Shown here: in pieces, positions 18,702 through 27,708 of the stretch
Numbering within the stretch: the first letter of the stretch is position 1
Layout of the letters: each line of letters begins with the position of its first letter
Assembly (NCBI RefSeq): GCF_004117855.1
Contig: NZ_QWBW01000013.1
Span: 61,689-125,688 of the forward strand
Length of the DNA stretch: 64,000 nt
From: Modicisalibacter coralii
Lineage (GTDB): Bacteria > Pseudomonadota > Gammaproteobacteria > Pseudomonadales > Halomonadaceae
Reading direction: 5' to 3'
The notes under the pieces: model-generated
Seen by the model: only the letters and a program-made list of their open reading frames with translations
What the model was told of the DNA's origin: nothing
Databases searched by the model: none
Position numbers and translations under genes: made by a program

Positions 18702-20280
18702 AACCATCCTCGAGCTCCAGGACCTCACCATCGCCTTTGGCGGGGAGCCCGTCGTCGAGCGCCTGTCGTTGCGCGTCGACGCCGGTGAAACCCTGGCCCT
18801 GGTCGGCGAATCGGGCTCCGGAAAGTCGGTGAGCGCGCTGGGGGCCATGGGCCTGCTGCCGGCCGATACCCGTATCGGCGGGACCCGGCACATGGCGGGC
18901 CACGACCTGGGAGCGCTGAACGCCCGGGAGTGGCAGCGCCTTCGCGGCAATCAGGTGGGCTTCATCTTCCAGGAGCCGATGACCTCGTTGAACCCGCTGC
19001 ACACGGTCGGCAAGCAGATCGGCGAGATGCTGCGACTGCACCGTGGCTTGCGCGGGCGGGAGGCGCGCCGCGAGGCTCGCGAGCTGCTCGAGCAGGTCCG
19101 CCTGCCCCGCCCCGAGGAGCTGCTCGATGCCTGGCCGCATCAGCTTTCCGGCGGCCAGCGACAGCGCGTGATGATCGCCATGGCGATCGCCAATCGCCCG
19201 CGCCTGCTGATCGCCGACGAGCCGACCACCGCCCTCGACGTCACCGTCCAGCAGGAGATCCTGCATCTGCTGCGCGATCTCCAGGCACGCCACGGCATGG
19301 CGATGCTGCTGATCACCCACGATCTCAATCTGGTGCGGCGCCACGCCGACCGCGTCTGCGTGCTCTATCGCGGTCGGGAGCAGGAAACCGGCCCGGTCCA
19401 GCGGGTCTTCGAGGCGCCCGAGAGTGACTACACCCGTACCCTGCTGGCAGCGGAACCCGACGGGCGTCCGGCGCCCTGCCACGCCGCAACGACACTTCTC
19501 GAGGCGCGTGACGTCGGCGTGACCTTTGCGCGGCCCAAGCGGTTGTTGGCCAAGCGCCCGCCGGATTTCGTCGCCGTGAAGCCATTGGACCTGCATCTGG
19601 CACGCGGCGAGACGCTGGGCATCGTCGGCGAATCGGGGTCCGGGAAGACTACCCTGGCGATGGGCATGCTGCGGCTCAACGCCGCGCGCGGCGAGATCCG
19701 TCTGGACGGGACGCGTCTCGACGCGTTGAGCGGCAAGGCCCTGCGTCGGCAGCGCCGCCGTGCCCAGATCGTCTTCCAGGACCCCTACGGTTCGTTGTCG
19801 CCGCGCATGCCGGTCTTCGACATCGTCAGCGAAGGGCTGCGCTACCACCATCCGCATCTCGGCGACGACGAAGTGCGAGAGCGGGTCGTCACCACCCTGC
19901 GTGAAGTCGGCCTGCCCGAGGACGTCGTGTCGCGCTATCCCCATGAGTTCTCCGGCGGCCAGCGACAGCGCATCGCCGTGGCGCGGGCGATCATCCTCGA
20001 ACCGGATCTGGTGGTACTCGACGAACCCACCTCGGCGCTGGACCGCACGGTCCAGAAACAGCTCGTCGTCTTGCTGCGCGATCTCCAGGCCCGGCATGGC
20101 TTGAGCTACCTGTTCATCAGCCACGACCTGAGCGTGGTTCGTGCCATGGCCCACCGGGTGCTCGTCATGAAGGACGGCGAGGTGGTCGAACAGGGGGATT
20201 GCGAGCAGGTCCTGCACGCGCCGTCGAGCGACTACACCCGTGCCCTGCTCGGGGCCGCCGGGCTGCTCTCGGCACGATGA
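18691..20280 (+). CDS. yejF: Double ABC ATPase YejF
   Basis: 529 aa with two complete ATPase cassettes in one chain. The first has Walker [10 protein letters not shown], signature LSGGQRQRV and Walker [13 protein letters not shown]. The second has [18 protein letters not shown] and [12 protein letters not shown]. This tandem layout is that of YejF and GsiA. The frame overlaps yejE by 11 bp. It powers the YejBE permease. Confidence 0.95.
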   Translation: MNAETILELQDLTIAFGGEPVVERLSLRVDAGETLALVGESGSGKSVSALGAMGLLPADTRIGGTRHMAGHDLGALNAREWQRLRGNQVGFIFQEPMTSLNPLHTVGKQIGEMLRLHRGLRGREARREARELLEQVRLPRPEELLDAWPHQLSGGQRQRVMIAMAIANRPRLLIADEPTTALDVTVQQEILHLLRDLQARHGMAMLLITHDLNLVRRHADRVCVLYRGREQETGPVQRVFEAPESDYTRTLLAAEPDGRPAPCHAATTLLEARDVGVTFARPKRLLAKRPPDFVAVKPLDLHLARGETLGIVGESGSGKTTLAMGMLRLNAARGEIRLDGTRLDALSGKALRRQRRRAQIVFQDPYGSLSPRMPVFDIVSEGLRYHHPHLGDDEVRERVVTTLREVGLPEDVVSRYPHEFSGGQRQRIAVARAIILEPDLVVLDEPTSALDRTVQKQLVVLLRDLQARHGLSYLFISHDLSVVRAMAHRVLVMKDGEVVEQGDCEQVLHAPSSDYTRALLGAAGLLSAR

Positions 20281-20295
20281 CCCCCGTGGCCGAAT

Positions 20296-20946
20296 TCAGG
20301 CGGCCGCTTTCTCGATCGTCTGGTGATCCTTGTTCAACTGGGCACGCACCAGGGCGGCGACCAGCCGTGGAAAGGTCTCCGGCTCGACCCATTGCGACAG
20401 CGTCTCGACATCGTCTCCGAGCCCGAGACGTGCCGCCGACTTGAGGGCCATCTTGTCGGCGAACGGACGAAACTCGGGCCAGCAGACCTGCGCCTCGCGC
20501 AGGAAGATATCGGCACCGACACTGCCGATGCCCTTGAACGTCTTGAGTCGCTTGCGCGCCTTGTCGCGGTTGCCGTCCGCTTCCTCGCGAAGATAACGCA
20601 AGTCGCCGTGATAGTTTTCCTGCAGGTGGTAGGTCATCACCGCGAGCTGGCTGGCCGTCTTTTCGTCATAGCGCGCATAGCCGTGTTCGTTGAGTATCGT
20701 CACTCGCTCCTGCCAGCTCGAGTCGGCCATCTTGCGCGGCGTGGTCAGCCCCGCCTCACCCAGCGCACGGCAGGCCCGCATGGCTTGAGCGGCGCCGACG
20801 GGGGCACTGGTCAACAATGCCAGGCACAATACGCGAAACAACGGAGACGGGGTGTTGCGCGGGATGTTCGCCCCCAGCTCTTCGGCGAACGTCTGCCCAT
20901 GCCGATCCAGCAGCGTTTCGATGATACGTTGCTTTTTCGTCTTCAT
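20296..20946 (-). CDS. HhH-GPD-like DNA glycosylase/endonuclease III-related protein
   Basis: 216 aa. The helix-hairpin-helix reads FKGIGSVGADIFLRE and is followed by an Asp in RPFADKMAL, in the place of the catalytic Asp of HhH-GPD base-excision enzymes. The Lys found in the hairpin of bifunctional Nth-type lyases is absent (Val instead). No C-terminal four-cysteine iron-sulfur cluster is present. It could therefore be a monofunctional glycosylase or a divergent paralogue; substrate is unknown. The gene is convergent with yejF, 15 nt apart, and isolated. The Shine-Dalgarno AAGGAATGTCCG precedes the ATG. Confidence 0.7.
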   Translation of the reverse strand: MKTKKQRIIETLLDRHGQTFAEELGANIPRNTPSPLFRVLCLALLTSAPVGAAQAMRACRALGEAGLTTPRKMADSSWQERVTILNEHGYARYDEKTASQLAVMTYHLQENYHGDLRYLREEADGNRDKARKRLKTFKGIGSVGADIFLREAQVCWPEFRPFADKMALKSAARLGLGDDVETLSQWVEPETFPRLVAALVRAQLNKDHQTIEKAAA

Positions 20947-21126
20947 CGGACATTCCTTATCCTAAGTTTGGGTATACGGATTAAATGGTGGATGGAACTT
21001 TCCTGCATATCCACCTCTTGACCCTCTCGGAATGTTGCAGTCAATCATTTGGTCCGGACACTCGTATCGAGCGTATGGGCCTTGAACGCTGCATTGGAGA
21101 CATCGCGCATGACGGGGAGGCTGGCT

Positions 21127-22140
21127 TTACACCTTGCGTTGAGGCAGATTGTCCGTGATGAAACGGGTCATCTCCTGCACAAGTTCGAGATCCTCGGGGG
21201 CTGTACCTCCGAACCCGCCATGCGGCATCGCCTCGAAGACGTGTAGCTCTGCCGGTACGCTCGCCCGTCGCAGCTTGCGGTGAAGGCGTACCGTATTGGA
21301 GAGAAAAAGGTCACGGGTTCCGCTCTGCAGGAACATTGGCGGCATGTCGGCCGTCATCTTACCGAACAGCGGTGAAACATAGGGATGTGTCAGATCCACG
21401 TCGCCCGCATAGAGCAGGTTGCATGACATCAAGGAATTCGGCAGCACGACATCGATGGTCCGATTGGTCTGGAAGCTGTCACCCGATTCCGTCAAGTCGA
21501 TTTCCGGGGATAGAAGGACAACGGCGGCCGGCAGAGGCAGTCCCTCGTCCCGCGCCCGCAGGATCATGGCCATCGCGAGATTGCCGCCGGCCGAGCGTCC
21601 GCAGAGGATGACATGATCGGCACCGTACGCTTCGATTGCATGCTCGTAGACCGCCATGCAATCGTCCAGAGCGTTCGGGTAGGGATGATCCGGGGGCATC
21701 CGGTAGTCAACACCGAAGCACACCATGCCATGCCGGCCTGCCTGCATCCGCGCACTTTGGCGGCAGGCTTCCCCACCACCAAAGACCAGCGCGCCGCCGT
21801 GGATATCGATGCAGACACAGTCTTCGTGTCGAAGATCGTGCGGCGTCGCGATATGCACGGTTGCTGGGCCAATGTACTGAGTCTCGATCTCGGCTTCCAG
21901 CTCGCCCGCGAGCCCCCTGACCGCTTCCGCGTAGTGCGCGTCGGCGGCTTCCTGCATTTGTCTCCAGCCGTCATGATCTTCCGGGGCAGGGGACGGATAG
22001 AGCGCATTCAGTGGTGTGCCATCGTGGCGTACGGCGGCTTGCAGCATCCCCCGTGCCGCGGCGCTGATCGACGCGGGGATGGGGACCAGACGCTCGTGGA
22101 TGCGGACGCCCTGCGCCTCCGTCTCTTGGGTTTCTGGCAT
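21127..22140 (-). CDS. Alpha/beta hydrolase, hormone-sensitive-lipase-type esterase
   Basis: 337 aa. It carries the HSL-type oxyanion motif CIDIHGGALVFGGG, the nucleophile elbow ILCGRSAGGNLAMA, an Asp in SGTRDLFLSNT and a His in MPHGGFGG, completing the Ser-Asp-His triad. Related enzymes hydrolyse short acyl esters. Both flanks are AT-rich compared with the rest of the window, and the gene has no evident operon partner, which could mean it was acquired. A TATAGAT-like -10 lies about 45 nt upstream. Physiological substrate unknown. Confidence 0.82.
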   Translation of the reverse strand: MPETQETEAQGVRIHERLVPIPASISAAARGMLQAAVRHDGTPLNALYPSPAPEDHDGWRQMQEAADAHYAEAVRGLAGELEAEIETQYIGPATVHIATPHDLRHEDCVCIDIHGGALVFGGGEACRQSARMQAGRHGMVCFGVDYRMPPDHPYPNALDDCMAVYEHAIEAYGADHVILCGRSAGGNLAMAMILRARDEGLPLPAAVVLLSPEIDLTESGDSFQTNRTIDVVLPNSLMSCNLLYAGDVDLTHPYVSPLFGKMTADMPPMFLQSGTRDLFLSNTVRLHRKLRRASVPAELHVFEAMPHGGFGGTAPEDLELVQEMTRFITDNLPQRKV

Positions 22141-22230
22141 ATCTATCTTCCTGCCATTTCGCAGTTTTCAGAAAAACAGGTGGACCGGCTATCTATAATC
22201 GAATCATCGGAGATAACGGTATAATAGATT

Positions 22231-22932
22231 TCAAAAGGCTTCGATCTCGTCCTGCGTGAGATGCCGGCATTCGCCGGGCGCCAACCCCTCGTCCAGCGAC
22301 AACGGGCCGATCGATTCACGGTGCAGGGTGCCGACCCGGTTGCCCACGGCGGCGATCATGCGTTTGACCTGATGATACTTGCCTTCGGTGATGACGATGC
22401 GCACCGCGGTCGGCGTCAGCCATTCCAGTGTCGCCGGTTGCGTCGGTTTCTTCTCGCCGTCGAGCTGGATGCCCTCGGCAAATTGCCGCGATGCCCTTTC
22501 CCGGGCTGGCTCGTCGAAGGCATCGACGAGGTCGGCCAGATACACCTTGGCACAGGCCGCACGCGGTGAGGTGACGCGGTGCGACCATTGGCCATCGTCG
22601 CTGAGCAGCACCAGCCCGGTGGTATCCACGTCGAGGCGCCCGACCGGATGCAGGCGTTCCACCTTGGGTAGCTCGATCAGCTCGAGCACGGTCGGGTAAA
22701 GGCCTGACTGCGTCGTGCACTCGACCCCGGCCGGCTTGTGCATCATCAAGTAGCGGTGGCCGAACGACACCAGGCGTTCCTCGAGCCAGTGCACCTCATC
22801 GTCGTCAGCGACATGGAACGAGGCGTCCTTGACGACCTGCCCGCCTACCGTGACCTCGCCGCGATGCAGGGCTTTCTTGGCCTTGCTGCGGGTCAGGTCG
22901 GTCGATTCGCAGAGAAACTTGTCGAGACGCAT
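22231..22932 (-). CDS. rsuA: 16S rRNA pseudouridine(516) synthase RsuA
   Basis: 233 aa from the ATG at 22932. An S4 RNA-binding domain opens the protein (MRLDKFLCESTDLTRSKAKKALHRGEV), followed by the catalytic motif VGRLDVDTTGLVLLS containing the active-site Asp, and TEGKYHQVKRMIAAVGN near the end. The length and the S4 domain fit RsuA. The start overlaps the stop of the upstream amidase gene (TGATG), so the pair is translationally coupled. Confidence 0.93.
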   Translation of the reverse strand: MRLDKFLCESTDLTRSKAKKALHRGEVTVGGQVVKDASFHVADDDEVHWLEERLVSFGHRYLMMHKPAGVECTTQSGLYPTVLELIELPKVERLHPVGRLDVDTTGLVLLSDDGQWSHRVTSPRAACAKVYLADLVDAFDEPARERASRQFAEGIQLDGEKKPTQPATLEWLTPTAVRIVITEGKYHQVKRMIAAVGNRVGTLHRESIGPLSLDEGLAPGECRHLTQDEIEAF

Positions 22933-23735
22933 CAGGCGTTCACCTCGAAGCGGTCGGCATCCATCCACGCCGGAAACTTGTCGCGAAAGCGCGCAAGCGT
23001 CTCGTGGGAAATCGAGCCGGTACGAATGAAGGGTTCATCGCGCGGTTCATCGATCAGCGCCTCGCCCTTGAAATCGACGAGCATCGAGTCGCCGGCATAG
23101 TCCATCTGCTTGGCGTCCTGGCCGACACGATTGACACCGATGACGTAGCACAGATTCTCGATGGCCCTCGCCTGCAGCAAGGTCCGCCAGGGTTGACGCC
23201 GCGGCGCCGGCCAGTTGGCGACGCACAGCAGGGCGTCATACTCGAAATGCTCTCCCCCGCGGGGTTGCTGGCGAAGCCAGACCGGAAAGCGCAGGTCATA
23301 GCAGACCGTGAGCAGGATCCGGAACCCCTTGAGCTCGACGATGACCCGGTCGTTGCCCATAGCGTAGCGTTCGTGCTCGCCGGCCATGCGAAACAGGTGC
23401 CGCTTGTCGTAGTGGCTCACGTCGCCGTCGGGGGTCGCCCAGACCAGGCGGTTGTAGTAATCGCCGTCTTCCTGGATCGCCACGCTGCCGGTCACCACGC
23501 AGCCCCGCTGCCGGGCCTGGGCGCGCAGCCAGGCGACACTGCGGCTGTCTGCCATCGGTTCGGCCATCTCCCGCGAATTCATGGTGAAACCGGTGGCGAA
23601 CATCTCCGGCAGCACGATCAGGTCGGTCGTCGTTCGGTCCAGACCGCCGAGCTGCTCATCGAGCAGGCGACAGTTGGCATCGGGATCCTCCCAGCGCAGG
23701 TCCGGTTGAACCAGTGAGATACGCAGCTCGCTCAT
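22932..23735 (-). CDS. Omega-amidase, nitrilase superfamily (YafV type)
   Basis: 267 aa. The Glu-Lys-Cys triad is visible in LIVLPEMFATGF (Glu), YDKRHLFRMAGE (Lys) and LTVCYDLRFPVW (Cys). The NREM and AGEHERY sequences are typical of the YafV/NIT2 branch, which hydrolyses 2-oxoglutaramate and 2-oxosuccinamate after glutamine or asparagine transamination. Coupled to rsuA by a 1-nt stop/start overlap. Confidence 0.88.
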   Translation of the reverse strand: MSELRISLVQPDLRWEDPDANCRLLDEQLGGLDRTTTDLIVLPEMFATGFTMNSREMAEPMADSRSVAWLRAQARQRGCVVTGSVAIQEDGDYYNRLVWATPDGDVSHYDKRHLFRMAGEHERYAMGNDRVIVELKGFRILLTVCYDLRFPVWLRQQPRGGEHFEYDALLCVANWPAPRRQPWRTLLQARAIENLCYVIGVNRVGQDAKQMDYAGDSMLVDFKGEALIDEPRDEPFIRTGSISHETLARFRDKFPAWMDADRFEVNA

Positions 23736-23903
23736 GGGGTGTCCTCAATGGTCGAGAAATGTGATCGAAGCCCTGCTGCTTCCAGAGTAATGAAGTGCGC
23801 GCCTGCGTGCAGCCGGTCAAGGTGACCCATGCTAACATTAGCGCCGGCTTCAGCGCGGCGATTCGCAACGATCGTCCTCACTCACCAACGTGTCAGGACA
23901 ACC

Positions 23904-24812
23904 ATGACCCCGGCCACCCCACCCGACAAGGAAGCCTCCCGAGGCGTCGCCTTCGGCCTCTGTGCCTATCTCATGTGGGGCTGTTTCCCGCTGTTCTTCG
24001 CGCTCTTCGAGTCGACACCCGCCTGGGAAGTGCTGATTCACCGGGTACTCTGGTCCTGCGTCTTCCTGGCGGGGCTGGTGACGTTGCTCAAGCGCTGGGG
24101 GCCGGTGCGGGGCGCGCTGGCCCGCCCCCGCCGCCTGGGGCGTGTGCTGGCCTGTGCCGTGCTCATCGGGGCCAACTGGGGGATCTACATCTACGCCGTG
24201 GAAAGCCGGCACGTCTTTCAGGCCAGTCTCGGCTACTTCCTGACCCCGCTGGTCAACGTCGCACTGGGCATGCTGATCCTCAAGGAGCGCATGTCGCGGC
24301 TTCAGGGGGTGGCGGTATTGCTGGCGGCGGCGGCCATTCTCGGCCAGTTGGTGATGCTCGGCGAACTGCCCTGGATCACGCTGACGCTGGCGATCTCGTT
24401 CGGTACCTACGGGCTGCTACGCAAGCAGGTGCCACTGGATGGCCTGTCGGGGCTTTTCGTGGAAACGCTGCTGCTGTTTCCCCTGGCCGTGCTGGCCCTC
24501 GCCGGGTTGAGTGTCGCCGACCAATCGCATTTCCTTCAGGGCGATACACGCGCGACCACCCTGCTGATCGCCAGTGGCGTGATCACCGCGCTCCCCCTGA
24601 TGGCCTTTGCCGGTGCCGCCCGGCGGCTGCGTCTGGCGACCATCGGATTCCTGATGTACCTCAACCCGACCCTGCAATTCTTCATCGCCCTGCTGGTCTT
24701 TCACGAACCCCTGGACCCTGTGCAACTGGCGACCTTCGTGCTGATCTGGATCGGTCTGGCGTTGTATTCCTACTCGGCGTGGCAGGGCCGCTCACGAGCG
24801 CGGGCGGCCTGA
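23904..24812 (+). CDS. rarD: EamA-family permease RarD
   Basis: 302 aa from the ATG at 23904, preceded by CAGGACAACC; a longer frame from 23829 is less likely. About ten hydrophobic helices, starting GVAFGLCAYLMWGCFPLFFALF, with the RarD signatures LIGANWGIYIYAVES, ASLGYFLTPLVNVALGML and RLATIGFLMYLNPTLQFFIAL. RarD proteins belong to the drug/metabolite superfamily; chloramphenicol resistance was reported for some, but natural substrates are unclear. Convergent with the next gene, 11 nt apart. Confidence 0.91.
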   Translation: MTPATPPDKEASRGVAFGLCAYLMWGCFPLFFALFESTPAWEVLIHRVLWSCVFLAGLVTLLKRWGPVRGALARPRRLGRVLACAVLIGANWGIYIYAVESRHVFQASLGYFLTPLVNVALGMLILKERMSRLQGVAVLLAAAAILGQLVMLGELPWITLTLAISFGTYGLLRKQVPLDGLSGLFVETLLLFPLAVLALAGLSVADQSHFLQGDTRATTLLIASGVITALPLMAFAGAARRLRLATIGFLMYLNPTLQFFIALLVFHEPLDPVQLATFVLIWIGLALYSYSAWQGRSRARAA

Positions 24813-24823
24813 GCGGCACGGTG

Positions 24824-25888
24824 TCAGCCGACCGGCTGACAGCGACCCACGGATTGTCGTGCCACACCGCCCTCCCCCTCTTGGCGTGGCGTGCCCAGAC
24901 AGTCGACGATCGCCGCCAAGGCTCCCGTCGTGGGTATCTGGCACTGCAGCAGCGCGGCCCCCTCCTCGAGGCCCAGCGCCTCGCGGTGCATGGTCGCCGA
25001 GGGGTCCCGGCCGCGTTCCTCCCAGCCGTCCAGTGGAATGTCGCCGAGTTCGTCGAGCCGGGTCTCGGGAAGCAGCACGACGCAGCTCCGCACACCTTCG
25101 GTATTGAGGGCAAAGCGTCGTCCAGTGGTCGACGAGCGCCAGATCGACAACCGCAGGCGACTGATCGAACGCTCGTAGACCACCGCATCACTCGCCGCCA
25201 GCCACTCGGCCGCCAGGCGCCCGTTGATGCGCCGGTCCCGGGTCGCGGCGTTGACGTGGGGATACAGGAAACCGCTGCGCTGGACCATCCAGTCCAGGGC
25301 CTCGTCGAGCCCCACCCCGCTGTCCCGCTGATAATGCATTTCGCGGCGCGACAGCGCATTGCGCACCGTCGACAGTTTGAGTCCGCACAGTGCGGCGATC
25401 TCGGTGACGCTCAAGCCGTACGGCTCGCCGTCACCGACCATGATCGGCAACGCGGGAGTCAGCCCCACGTGTTTCTCGAGCCGGAGTCGCAAGCCGACCA
25501 GGCCCAGCAGATGCAGCAACCGGTCGGGCGGCGGTGTTTCCAGCGTCTCGGTCAGACTGCGGGCCATCATGACCAGGTACCAGAAATCACCGAGCGTCTC
25601 GGGGGCCAAGGTGACGCCACCGGACGGCGTTTCGGCCAGCGCCCAGGCCTGCAGGGCATGCATCGGTTCGCTCATGCGCATGGCCAGGGTGCTGGCCGAT
25701 AGCGCCCTGGCTCGAACATCCCCGGAAGGCGCATCCCCCAGACACAGGCGATGGAGTGGCGCCGCCAGTTCGCGGCAGGCAATCATCAGTTCTTCGGTCA
25801 ACCGGTCCAGCGACAGTACTTCGCCTGCCGCTTCGCCCAGCAGGGATTCCTGCAACAGGCTAAGCGGGCTGGATATGCCCTTGATCAT
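24824..25888 (-). CDS. Unrecognised protein with central helix-turn-helix
   Basis: 354 aa from the ATG at 25888, chosen because CAGGAG lies directly upstream and an 11-residue extension lacks one. I do not recognise a family. Mid-protein (about residue 165) the sequence LSVTEIAALCGLKLSTVRNALSRRE fits a helix-turn-helix. The N-terminal half is mostly helical and Leu-rich; the C-terminal third contains RLRLSIWRSSTTGRRFALNTEGVRSCVVLL, beta-rich in appearance. Such a layout would suit a ligand- or signal-responsive transcription factor, but that is inference. Located between convergent rarD and the beta-alanine genes. Confidence 0.6.
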   Translation of the reverse strand: MIKGISSPLSLLQESLLGEAAGEVLSLDRLTEELMIACRELAAPLHRLCLGDAPSGDVRARALSASTLAMRMSEPMHALQAWALAETPSGGVTLAPETLGDFWYLVMMARSLTETLETPPPDRLLHLLGLVGLRLRLEKHVGLTPALPIMVGDGEPYGLSVTEIAALCGLKLSTVRNALSRREMHYQRDSGVGLDEALDWMVQRSGFLYPHVNAATRDRRINGRLAAEWLAASDAVVYERSISRLRLSIWRSSTTGRRFALNTEGVRSCVVLLPETRLDELGDIPLDGWEERGRDPSATMHREALGLEEGAALLQCQIPTTGALAAIVDCLGTPRQEGEGGVARQSVGRCQPVG

Positions 25889-26126
25889 ACTTGACTCCTG
25901 CGTACGAAACGGTCTCGCCACGGCAAGCGCGCAAGCCGTTCTTCTTCTTGCGTGTTATGTCATCGACCCTTATCTCCTTTAACGGCCATCATGGGCGCTT
26001 CTTGAGCGATTTCACACGGAATGTGCCTTTTTCTTGCGGGAATGAACCAACGTTGCCAAACGATTATTAGGATTCTACCGTTTAGTGTGTTCAAGAAAAC
26101 AAGATAACGGTATAAATTCAGGGCTG

Positions 26127-26156
26127 AAAAAAACCCGCCCGACGCTGCCGGGCGGG
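26127..26156 (-). terminator. Rho-independent terminator of mmsA
   Basis: Read on the minus strand: CCCGCCC (from 26156), nine-nt loop, GGGCGGG, then a run of seven T (26133-26127). It lies 14 nt after the mmsA stop and is the clearest intrinsic terminator in the window. Confidence 0.92.
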
Positions 26157-26169
26157 TACTGGCTGACGA

Positions 26170-27669
26170 TCACTGGCCGCCGGAGGGGAAATGGAACTCG
26201 GCGTGGGTCGTCTCGAAGGAGGATGGCCAGCGCTGGGAGATGGCCTTGCGGCGGGTGTAGAAACGCACCGCATCGGGCCCGTAGGCATGCAGATCGCCGA
26301 ACAGCGAACGCTTCCAGCCACCGAAGCTGTGGTAAGCCACCGGGACCGGCAGCGGCACGTTGATGCCGACCATGCCCACCTCGATGCTGTCGGCGAAACG
26401 CCGGGCGGCCTCGCCGTCCCGCGTGAACAGGCAGGTGCCGTTGCCGTACTCGTGGGCGTTGATCAGCGCGATCGCCGCGTCCAGGGACTCGACCCGCACC
26501 ACGCAGAGCACCGGGCCGAAGATCTCCTCGCGATAGATGCGCATCTCCGAGGTCACGGCATCGAACAGACAGCCCCCGACGAAGAAGCCGCCCTCGTGCC
26601 CCGCCACGCTCAGCCCGCGACCATCGGCCACCAGCTTGGCACCACTCTTGACGCCATCCTCGATATAGCCGAGCACTTTTTCACGCTGTTCGGCGGTGAT
26701 CAGCGGGCCCATGTCGAGCCCCTTCTGGGTCCCGGGGCCGATCTTGAGCGCCGCGATCTTGGGCTCGAGGGAGGCGATCAACTGATCGGCGGTCTCGTCG
26801 CCGACACAGACGGCCACCGAAATCGCCATGCAGCGCTCGCCGCAACTACCGTAGGCCGCGCCCATCAGGGTGTTGGCGGCGTTCTCGATGTCGGCGTCGG
26901 GCAGCACCACGGCATGGTTCTTGGCCCCGCCCAGCGCCTGGACACGCTTGCCGTTGGCCGCCCCCCGGGTATAGATCGACTCCGCCACCGGCGTCGAGCC
27001 GACGAACGACAGCGCCTTGACGTCGGGCGAGTCGATCAGCGCATCGACGGCCTCGCGGCTGCCGTGAACCACGTTGATCACGCCCTTGGGCAGGCCGGCT
27101 TCCTGCAACAGTTCGGCGATCGCCAGGGCGGAACCGGGGTCACGCTCGGAGGGCTTCAGCACGAAGGTGTTGCCGCAGGCGATCGCCATCGGATACATCC
27201 ACAGCGGCACCATCGCCGGAAAATTGAACGGCGTGATACCGGCCACCACGCCCAGCGGCTGGAAATTCGACCAGGCATCGATGGATGGGCCGACGTTGTG
27301 GGAATACTCGCCCTTGAGCAGCTCGGGCACCCCACAGGCATATTCGACGTTCTCGATGCCGCGGCGCAGCTCCCCCGCCGCATCTTCCAACGTCTTGCCG
27401 TGCTCTTCGCTGACCAGATACGTCAGGCGCTCCGCGTTGTCCTCGAGCAGTTGCTTGAAGCGATACATGACCTGGGCACGCTTGGCCGGCGGCGTATCGC
27501 GCCATGCGGGATACGCCGCCTTGGCCGCGGCCACGGCACGCTCGACGGTGGCGGCGTCCGCGCAGGCGACCTGCCGGATCACCTCGCCGGTCGAAGGGTT
27601 GGTGACATCCAGCGAGGCGCCGGTACCGTTGTGGGGCTCACCGTCGATCAGATGGGCGATGACCGTCAT
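26170..27669 (-). CDS. mmsA: CoA-acylating (methyl)malonate-semialdehyde dehydrogenase
   Basis: 499 aa. The aldehyde dehydrogenase fold shows NFPAMVPLWMYPMAIACGNTF, the nucleotide-binding FVGSTPVAESIY, and the catalytic Cys in GSCGERCMAISVAV; the MmsA-type ERCMA motif replaces the usual Glu-plus-Cys arrangement. The C-terminal FFGGWKRS-like SFGGWKRSLFGD is also typical. It converts malonate or methylmalonate semialdehyde to acetyl- or propionyl-CoA. The adjacent transaminase, 39 nt upstream, generates malonate semialdehyde from beta-alanine, so the pair likely forms a beta-alanine degradation operon. Confidence 0.93.
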   Translation of the reverse strand: MTVIAHLIDGEPHNGTGASLDVTNPSTGEVIRQVACADAATVERAVAAAKAAYPAWRDTPPAKRAQVMYRFKQLLEDNAERLTYLVSEEHGKTLEDAAGELRRGIENVEYACGVPELLKGEYSHNVGPSIDAWSNFQPLGVVAGITPFNFPAMVPLWMYPMAIACGNTFVLKPSERDPGSALAIAELLQEAGLPKGVINVVHGSREAVDALIDSPDVKALSFVGSTPVAESIYTRGAANGKRVQALGGAKNHAVVLPDADIENAANTLMGAAYGSCGERCMAISVAVCVGDETADQLIASLEPKIAALKIGPGTQKGLDMGPLITAEQREKVLGYIEDGVKSGAKLVADGRGLSVAGHEGGFFVGGCLFDAVTSEMRIYREEIFGPVLCVVRVESLDAAIALINAHEYGNGTCLFTRDGEAARRFADSIEVGMVGINVPLPVPVAYHSFGGWKRSLFGDLHAYGPDAVRFYTRRKAISQRWPSSFETTHAEFHFPSGGQ

Positions 27670-27708
27670 GGAAGATTCCTTGTCGAGTTGTCGTTGAGTG
27701 GAAAGGGA

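Noticed and set aside
22211..26115. Shared 14-mer AGATAACGGTATAA at 22211 and 26102
   Set aside because: Several 14-mer matches are expected by chance in 64 kb; no matching position relative to genes.
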